NCBI GenBank assembly: GCA_002887195.1
Contig: PJAB01001851.1
Location: 1 to 11,844 of the forward strand
Direction: 5' to 3'
Origin: Chrysochromulina parva
Taxonomy: Eukaryota > Haptophyta > Prymnesiales > Chrysochromulinaceae
Length of the DNA stretch: 11,844 nt
The position numbers were made by a program, and so were the translations under genes. Shown here piece after piece: positions 1 through 5,627 of this stretch (the stretch's first letter is position 1; every line of letters starts with the position of its first letter). A model generated the notes under the pieces. That model was not told the DNA's origin, did no database searches, and was given only the letters and a program-made list of their open reading frames with translations.

Positions 1-119
1 GTTTATAAGGCCCTAACCCCACACCTGTTTGGGAACTGAATGGTTGACCCAAGGGGGAGTGGTCTACTATTTTTCATGTTTATAAGGCCCTAACCCCACA
101 CCTGTTTGGGAACTGAATG
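1..119. repeat. Pair of perfect 42-bp direct repeats, 77-bp period
   Basis: Positions 1-42 and 78-119 are identical over 42 bases. Each copy begins GTTTATAAGG and ends GGGAACTGAATG, and 35 bases of unrelated sequence separate them. The first copy abuts the window edge, so more copies may lie upstream. The unit is less GC-rich than the genes around it. It may be the end of a minisatellite or satellite array, or part of a dispersed element. No open frame crosses it convincingly. Confidence 0.9.
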
Positions 120-278
120 CACGTAAAAGTGAGGGCATTTCGGCGGTACGACTGGTAATATGTGTGCGGCAGCTCCCGGACCCCCCGCGCATTTTCATGA
201 ATCCAAGATGCAAGAATCTCGTAAGTAGCCTACACACGTCACGTCCGTCCGCTCGAGTCACCTGAATGAGCTCGACCG

Positions 279-1979
279 TCATCGCCACTCACGGGGCTGC
301 ACCTCGAGACGAAACGGCTGAAGCGCAACCACCTCATCTCCTCCGGGATCGGTCGGATCGGCCGCAGCTGCCGCGCTCGCCACGCCCGCAACACTCGCAT
401 TGCTGGTCACGCTGGCCAGCACGCTCGCATTGATCACAACGAGGAGCGCGTCAGCCCAGCCGTTGACGGTCACCTCGTACTCGTCGCGGTTCATCGGGTT
501 GAAGAAGGCGACGCAATCGAACGGATCCTCCTCGGCAGCGAGGCCGGCGCTCATGCCCGTCGAGACCCTCATGGGCGCCATAGTGTGCGTCGCCTCTTCG
601 GCGACCGAGAGCAGCACGAGCGACGAGCGGCGCGACGGAGCATGGCCAGCCGACGGCGCAGATGACGTCGAACGCATTAGCGGCGTCGAGGACCACGAGG
701 GATCAGGTGAGACGCTTGCGGGCGCCCGGTGCGCTGTCTCGAGCGCTAGCCGCGCTGGGGAGATCGCTCCGAGCAGTCGACGAACCACCTGACGGCGCAC
801 GTGCCGTGTGAATCTCTCTGCAGCCTCAGTGCCTTCGGCTCCTGTCTGGTTGCCGCCACGAGCCTCGCGGCTATCGCGGGGACTGCTGTTGCCGCCACCG
901 CCGCTCTTGCCGCCGCCGCTGCTGCTGTTGCCGCCGTCGCTGCTGTTGCTGCCGTTGCTGCTGCCGCCGCCGCCGCTGCTGCTGATTCGGCTGCCGTCAG
1001 CCTCCCCTTCAGACACCTGCAGCAGGCTCACGACAGCGGAGGGGAGCCGTCCGATCTCGCGTGCGGCGCGCCCGCCGACGCCGTAGACCGTGCTCGCCCC
1101 GAAGACCTCGAACATGTACGAGCGGCGCACGCCGACCCGCGTGTACATGTAGTCGAGGGCGGTGCCGGTCGCCTTGTAAGGCTCTTCTCCCAAGCTGGAG
1201 GCTGGCCCAAAGGGCAGGTCGCCCATGCCCATCAGCTTCGGGTACTGCTTGCCGATCATCGCGCTCACCGACCTCATCACGTCAAGCATTCCATTCCGGT
1301 CGGCGCGGTCGCTCGGTCCCGAGGCGCGGCCTGCGTGCGGCATCGCAAGATACCTGTCGCCTGAGCGCACGTCGACGAACACGTCGGGGCGCCACTCCTC
1401 GGCGAAGCGCGCGAGCGCACGCGTCTCGGGCTCCGAAAACGGGCGCGGACCGCGGTACTGGCTCGAGCCCTCGCCGGCGGCCCCTGCGGCCCAGAGCACG
1501 TCCCAGTTGCGGTTCACATCGACGCCGCGTGCATTGAGCCGCCGCTCCTTGCAGCTGCCGCTGCCCACCTCGGCGAGGCGGCGGGAGTACGGCGACTGCA
1601 CCGGCACGATCTTTATGACGACATGTCGCAGCATCTCGGCAATCCGGTCGCGGGAGCGCTCCGGGTCACCCGCAAATCGCGAGGGCGCCTCTCCGCAGAG
1701 CATTTGAGCCAGCCGCAGAGCGACCTCCGAGCTGATCAGCTCGCGGCCATGAGCGCCAAAGTTGAGCAGCACGTGAGCCGCCCCGATCGGAGCCTGTGTG
1801 CTGCGCGTCTGGCTATCGGTGAACGTGGCAACGCGCAGGCTGAAAGCAGGATCCTCTGTGTCGCGCAGATTGTCCACGGTGAGCCGCGAGCCGCACCGCG
1901 ACGGATCAGAGAGCCGGGTGAACGTCTCGAGGAGCGCGTCCGTCTTATGATAGATGGACAAGTCGTGCACGCTTGGCAT
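279..1979 (-). CDS. M14 zinc carboxypeptidase-like protein, probable pseudoenzyme
   Basis: A 566-residue protein counted from the first in-frame ATG at 1979. The frame stays open upstream to about 2078 without another ATG, so an upstream exon, perhaps carrying a signal peptide, is possible. Family M14 metallocarboxypeptidases remove C-terminal residues using one zinc held by His, Glu and His. Seen here: the first zinc motif HGRE (H77, E80); the substrate-site motif RGVDVNRNW (N156, R157); the PFSEPET segment; the GTALDYMY segment; and the catalytic Glu in YMFEVFG (E291). The third ligand, normally in a V-H-S-G context, reads VRSG: Arg205 (codon CGC at 1365-1367) replaces His. A Gly/Ser-rich linker (333-366) and a long low-complexity stretch separate the catalytic domain from a C-terminal FFNP...W segment that plant homologues also have, as I recall. 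The motif order matches the plant At5g42320-type subgroup. The family is secure; activity is doubtful. No intron is evident. Confidence 0.85.
   Translation of the reverse strand: MPSVHDLSIYHKTDALLETFTRLSDPSRCGSRLTVDNLRDTEDPAFSLRVATFTDSQTRSTQAPIGAAHVLLNFGAHGRELISSEVALRLAQMLCGEAPSRFAGDPERSRDRIAEMLRHVVIKIVPVQSPYSRRLAEVGSGSCKERRLNARGVDVNRNWDVLWAAGAAGEGSSQYRGPRPFSEPETRALARFAEEWRPDVFVDVRSGDRYLAMPHAGRASGPSDRADRNGMLDVMRSVSAMIGKQYPKLMGMGDLPFGPASSLGEEPYKATGTALDYMYTRVGVRRSYMFEVFGASTVYGVGGRAAREIGRLPSAVVSLLQVSEGEADGSRISSSGGGGSSNGSNSSDGGNSSSGGGKSGGGGNSSPRDSREARGGNQTGAEGTEAAERFTRHVRRQVVRRLLGAISPARLALETAHRAPASVSPDPSWSSTPLMRSTSSAPSAGHAPSRRSSLVLLSVAEEATHTMAPMRVSTGMSAGLAAEEDPFDCVAFFNPMNRDEYEVTVNGWADALLVVINASVLASVTSNASVAGVASAAAAADPTDPGGDEVVALQPFRLEVQPREWR
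882..983 (-). repeat. Gly/Ser-rich linker encoded by GGC/AGC triplets
   Basis: This triplet-rich tract lies inside the carboxypeptidase-like gene and encodes residues 333-366, almost only Gly and Ser with a few Asn, Asp and Lys. It follows the catalytic Glu segment and should form a flexible, disordered linker. Other frames give artefactual alanine-rich or leucine-rich peptides, which should not be annotated. Confidence 0.8.
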
Positions 1980-2239
1980 TTCGCTATACGTTTGCAGATT
2001 GTGAGGGTGGAGGAGGGTCAACCGCGCTTGGCCCGTATGGTGGATGTGATCCGAGAGGGCGGCATCGCTCAGTGCTGTTCAACACAACGCGGCGAATTCG
2101 ACCACACTTCTAGAGTTCTAGTGTCGAGCGAGACGTCGGAGGAGTTGGGATGCGTGATCTAGACATGAGGAGCCCAAACAGAATAAGTTCTTGTCGTGAC
2201 TGATTGCTCACGTTAACGTTTTAAGTTTTACGGTCAACG

Positions 2240-2311
2240 GTCGCGGGTCGGGACTCGCGGGTAGTTGCCCGGCCGAACCGCACCCGGACCCGGCACGTCG
2301 CGACCCGCGAC
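2240..2311. repeat. Inverted repeat, 11-bp arms
   Basis: GTCGCGGGTCG at 2240-2250 is the exact reverse complement of 2301-2311, with a 50-base loop. The octamer TCGCGGGT recurs at 2255-2262, making a cluster of related half-sites. It could be a weak cruciform or a set of protein-binding half-sites. In GC-rich DNA such arms can arise by chance. Confidence 0.55.
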
Positions 2312-2368
2312 TGTTTCGCGACCGCCGGCGTTGCCGTTGGGTCTTGGGAACGAATGGCGGCCAAAGGG

Positions 2369-2506
2369 CCAATGGGAAAACGTCTCTCACTGACCAATTC
2401 CACACGGCGCGCCAAAGGATACGGTACGTCAGAATGTGGGGGACCGCGCGGCCGCATAAATTGTGCATTATCTCGTCATCACAGAATTCCCCTGAGCGCA
2501 ACCAAT
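2369..2506. promoter_or_regulatory. Cluster of three CCAAT boxes
   Basis: CCAAT occurs on the plus strand at 2369-2373, 2394-2398 and 2502-2506, about 390-530 bases upstream of the carboxypeptidase ATG. NF-Y binds CCAAT in either orientation, so these are candidate upstream promoter elements. The distance to the ATG is large for a compact genome, and no transcription start can be placed. Confidence 0.25.
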
Positions 2507-2552
2507 CGTCCGCGGAATGGTGCGCCCACACCTCTCACCTGCATCCCCCACT

Positions 2553-4600
2553 TCAGCTCTTGAGCAACGAGCGGACGCAGTGGTCAACATTCAAGTTGCG
2601 GATGTCCGTGTACGTCTGGCCAACGCCAACGAAAACGATGGGCTTGCCCGTGGTGTACACGAGCGAGAGCGCGGCACCCACCTTGTCGCTGATCGTGTCG
2701 AACTTGGTGAGCATGATTCCGTCTATGAGGCGCGGGTCGCGCGACGCCGAGTACTCGGAGAGCGACTTGTTGAACCCGCGGACTTGGTCGACGGCCTCGT
2801 TGCCCACTAGAGCTTCGCCCACGAAGAGCACGAGATCGGGGTTGTTGAGCGTGACCAGCTTTGAGAGTGCGCGCATGAGCGGCTCGTTGTCCTGCATGCG
2901 GCCGGCTGTGTCGATGAGTACCACGTCGTGCCCCATCTGCTTGGCGTACCTGACGCCGTCCTGTGCGATGCCTGACGCGTCGCGCCCGTAGCCCTTCTCG
3001 AAGAGGGGTAGCTCGAGCGCGTTCGCGTGCACGCGCAGCTGCTCCACCGCACCCGCACGGAAGGTGTCGCACGCGCACAGCATCGGCGTGAACCCGTTCG
3101 ACTTGAGGTAGTAGGCCACCTTGGAGAGAGACGTCGACTTGCCCACGCCGTTGACGCCCACAAAGCAGATAACGTACGGCCGGCCCTCGGCCTTGGCGGC
3201 GGCAGCGGCGGCGAGCATGTCGACGCGGTGCGAGGGCGTGAGAATACGCGTGAGCGTCTTTTCGAGCGCCGAGCGCACCGTAGCTCGCATCGTACCAAAG
3301 CCCTGCTGGCTTGTCCCCAGCAGCGACGTGCACACGGACTCACAGATCTGCGAGCCAATGTCAGCGGCCACGTTCTTGGTGATGAGCTGCGCCTGCAGCT
3401 GCTCGATGAGCGGCTCGAGGTCGGCGCGCTCGAGCTGCTTGGCGCCCACAAGCCCCTTGAGCGACGCCCAGATCCCGCGCCCGCCGCCACTCGACGCAGC
3501 CGCCGCCGGCTTGGCGGCGCCCGGCGCCTCCTCCTCGTCCTCCTCCTCCTCGTCGACGAGGTCGCCAAAGCGCTCATTGAGGTCGACCTTCTTGCCCTGG
3601 AAGACCTTGGATTTGGGTGCCCCACGATCCTCCTTCTTCGAAAAGTCGAGCTGCTGTTTGCTGAGCGGCTTCTCGTCGCCATCCCAAGAGCGCCCCTCCT
3701 TGCCTTTCTTCGCCGGCGACGTCTCGTCCTCTCCCTTGGCGCCCTTCTTCTTTCCAGGCGGGCCGCCACCCGCGCGCAGCTTGGCGCGGTTGGCCTCGAT
3801 CTGCTCCGCGGTCAGCGCGTCGCCGCCGCTGCCGGTCTCTTCCTCCTCGACTGCGGCCGGCTCGGCTTCGGCTGCGCTGCCCATCGGGCTGTCGGCGGCA
3901 CTGGTACTGCTTGCTGAGCTCTTGCCACCGACGGCGCAGCTCTCCTTGTTGCCTTGCCGCGTGTTGGCAAACTTCTTGGACTCGGTGAATGCACGCGGCT
4001 TATTAGCCGCCTTAAGTTTGCGCTCTTCGAGCGCCTTTAGCTCGAGCTCCGCTTGGATACTGTCAAAGGCAGACGTGAAGCCCTTGGATGGGAAAGAGTC
4101 GTCGCGCCCCTCGGGCGCGATGCCGCGAAGCACGCCGCAGAATGCGTCACGTACGCGCTCGAGCAGCTCGTCCACATATCCGAGGACGAGCACGCGCTGG
4201 TAGATGGCCTGCGTGCGCGCGCAGCGCCATGCTCAGAGGGTTTGAGATTTGGGTTCGGGGAATGCACAACGAACCAGAGGTTCCGGGCACGCACGCGTAC
4301 AACCACGACGAGCTCGAGCTCGTTGTCGATGGCCCATTTGGCGGAGTAGTCGCCTGTGTGGTAGACGTCGATGGCACCGGCGCGATCCTGTCGGCAAGGT
4401 GAGAGACGCTCATGAGCACGGGCGAGCTACCGGAGTGGCCAGAGGGGTTGGGCTGTGCGCGCGACGACGAGCGCACGCACCTCGAGCAGCACATGATGGA
4501 TGAGTGCATCGACCGGGTTGCCTTTGAGCGCGCCGGGCACCCACGACTTGCTCCACAGCTGTGCGCCAGACTTGCGGAATACGCACACGAGGTCCAGCAT
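2553..4600 (-). CDS. SRPRA: Signal recognition particle receptor subunit alpha (three exons)
   Basis: Docks SRP-ribosome complexes at the ER membrane: the GTPase NG domain pairs with SRP54 and the N-terminal SRX domain binds the SR-beta GTPase. Exons: 4481-4600 (40 codons, ATG at 4598-4600), 4301-4387 (29 codons), 2553-4208 (551 codons plus TGA), giving 620 residues; the human protein is about 638. Exon 1 starts MLDLVCVFRKSGAQLW; the exon 2-3 junction reads ELELVVVAIYQRVLVLGYVD, matching the SRX fold. A charged linker carries an acidic run at about 288-297. GTPase motifs: GVNGVGKST (420-428), DTFRAGA (450-456), DTAGR (502-506), TKFD (570-573), GVGQ (597-600). The segment LFVGEALVGNEAVDQ is typical of SR-alpha and separates it from SRP54. 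Both introns are phase 0. All key residues are present, so it should be functional. It lies head-to-head with the small membrane protein gene. Confidence 0.95.
4209..4300 (-). other. SRPRA intron 2 (92 nt, GT-AG)
   Basis: On the minus strand it begins GTACGC and ends CACGCAG. It is phase 0, joining Val (GTT) to Ala (GCC). Retention would shift the frame, since 92 is not a multiple of three. It is supported by the continuity of the SRX domain across the junction. Confidence 0.88.
4388..4480 (-). other. SRPRA intron 1 (93 nt, GT-AG)
   Basis: On the minus strand it begins GTGCGT and ends GCCGACAG, with a branch-like CTCAC about 12 bases before the acceptor. It is phase 0, joining LLE to DRAGAIDVY. 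Reading through gives an in-frame TAG, so retention would truncate the protein after about 57 residues. Confidence 0.88.
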
Positions 4601-4785
4601 TAAAGGGTCGAGAGCGAGATTCGATCACGTGTCACATGCACCGATCTCAGACAGGCGCAAGAGTGAATGAGCGAGGCTTTCCCATCACATAACTGATTTG
4701 GGTGACCGGTTCGGCATTGTTTCGTCACATAACGTCGCGGCGGGCGACGGGGCGCGGCTTCGCGTCTCCGGTTTCTCCCGCATCC
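4601..4785. promoter_or_regulatory. Divergent promoter between SRPRA and the small membrane protein gene
   Basis: Only 185 bases separate the two ATGs, so both 5' UTRs and both promoters must fit here unless an unseen 5' exon exists. It contains a palindromic CACGTG (G-box/E-box, the core bound by bHLH and bZIP factors) at 4626-4631 and a perfect 9-bp direct repeat TCACATAAC at 4685-4693 and 4725-4733, with a partial related GTCACAT next to the G-box. No TATA box is obvious. Confidence 0.6.
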
Positions 4786-5034
4786 ATGGATGGCGTGATG
4801 GCTGACGCAGCGGCACCAGCGGAAGCCGCGCCTCTGCAGTGGAGGTACGTCACCATCATTTACAGCTGCGGCTGCGGTATTTGTGCGATTTTTGCAGTGC
4901 TCGACCGGGTGATCGAGATTGAGCAGGTCAAGGGATTCTGGCTCATCTTTGCGCTGTTCCCGTTCTGCCTCGTGTACAGCATATACAGGCAACGGCTGCA
5001 AGCAAGCGAAAATAGCAAAGCTAAGATCGAGTGA
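4786..5034 (+). CDS. Small two-helix membrane protein with C-terminal dilysine signal
   Basis: An 82-residue protein from ATG 4786. A second ATG at 4798 (G at -3 and +4) has the better Kozak context and would give 78 residues. I do not recognise the family. Two hydrophobic segments are clear: about 21-39 (YVTIIYSCGCGICAIFAVL) and about 51-67 (FWLIFALFPFCLVYSIY), joined by a short charged loop. The tail after helix 2 is basic (RQRLQ..K.K), so the positive-inside rule places both ends in the cytosol. The last five residues, KAKIE, fit the KxKxx COPI retrieval signal with Lys at -3 and -5, pointing to residence in the ER or early Golgi. Hairpin topology of this kind is seen in small ER complex subunits such as SPCS1, but no homology is claimed. 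It is divergent from SRPRA, which supports an ER role by inference. The gene call rests on the two helices, the intact frame and the tail. Confidence 0.7.
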   Translation: MDGVMADAAAPAEAAPLQWRYVTIIYSCGCGICAIFAVLDRVIEIEQVKGFWLIFALFPFCLVYSIYRQRLQASENSKAKIE

Positions 5035-5627
5035 GAGTGGTATTGTGCTGCGCGACGCTAATCCATATATATGCGAGTTGAATAACAGAGGCGCATGATT
5101 GTTGAATATCGTGTGAGTCTACAGTAGTGTGTCACCAATCCCGTAACACACACCACGAAGCTACCGCAAGGACCCACCGAGGACGCTGCGCCCTCTTTGA
5201 CCGTGCATCCTTCCGCATCAGCAGCGGACCAGACAACAGAGCTCTACACTGACTACACGGAGGAGCCACTCGAGGTACGGCAGGAAACCGGGCGGGTTAC
5301 CGACTGACCGTTGCGTCCTGTGCGTGTTGTCCATGTACCATGTACCATGTTAAGCTGGTCCTGCACGCTACTTGACAATGCCGTGTGCGTAGCGCACAAG
5401 GTACTGCCGCCAGCGAGGGCTGGGCTCCACTAGGCGACGACCTCAGCCGGCCGGCCGCACCTCCGTCTGACCGTCTCCGAGGACCGCTGTGCGCGCTGGC
5501 CGATCGCGTCGTCTAACCTCCGGAGCGCATCGCCGCAAACCGACAAAGGGCGTCATGTTGAGCACCCCTTCGAAGAGGGTGTGCGCGTTTGTGTTTCACA
5601 GAAGCAGGCTGGCGAAGACAAGGCCCC
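5035..5627. other. Spacer between the small membrane protein gene and PRPF6
   Basis: This stretch of 593 bases should hold the 3' UTR of the upstream gene, including a local AT-rich patch near 5060-5110, and the promoter and 5' UTR of PRPF6. There is a short tandem repeat at 5331-5351 and a 60-codon open stretch at 5128-5307 without ATG, which ends near a splice-donor-like GAG/GTACGG at 5272-5280. TTTCACAG at 5594-5601 resembles a 3' splice site, so a 5' UTR intron before the PRPF6 ATG is possible. No gene is called. Confidence 0.5.
5331..5351. repeat. Three 7-bp tandem units
   Basis: CCATGTA occurs twice, followed by CCATGTT, as consecutive 7-base units. It is short and non-coding. It lies about 280 bases upstream of the PRPF6 ATG and brings three closely spaced ATGs into that region, which would act as upstream starts if transcribed. 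Confidence 0.8.

Larger units (their letters stand above)
1980..2552. other. Spacer between SRP receptor alpha and the carboxypeptidase gene
   Basis: Both flanking genes are on the minus strand, so this 573-base stretch should hold the 3' UTR and terminator of SRP receptor alpha (near 2552) and the promoter and 5' UTR of the carboxypeptidase gene (near 1980). An inverted repeat and three CCAAT boxes are listed separately. No convincing gene is seen; open frames here run antisense into SRP receptor alpha. Confidence 0.6.

Noticed and set aside
11..22. Telomere-like CCCTAACCCC inside the 42-bp repeat
   Set aside because: It occurs once per repeat unit and is not in tandem, so it is no evidence of a telomere.
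1..119. CRISPR array
   Set aside because: Only two repeats and one spacer are visible, no cas genes are present, and the surrounding genes are eukaryotic and nuclear.
801..1364. Poly-Ala plus-strand open frame over the carboxypeptidase linker
   Set aside because: Shadow of the GGC/AGC Gly/Ser repeat. The catalytic motifs are on the opposite strand.
2344..2991. Plus-strand gene starting in the SRPRA-carboxypeptidase spacer
   Set aside because: Most of the frame is antisense to the conserved SRPRA GTPase domain, and the peptide shows no domain.
2807..3769. 320-codon minus-strand open frame within SRPRA
   Set aside because: Arg/Ser-rich alternate frame of the same exon. The GTPase motifs are in the other frame.
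3121..4203. 360-codon plus-strand open frame over SRPRA
   Set aside because: A Ser/Ala/Pro-rich shadow of the SRP receptor alpha exon, with no recognisable motif.
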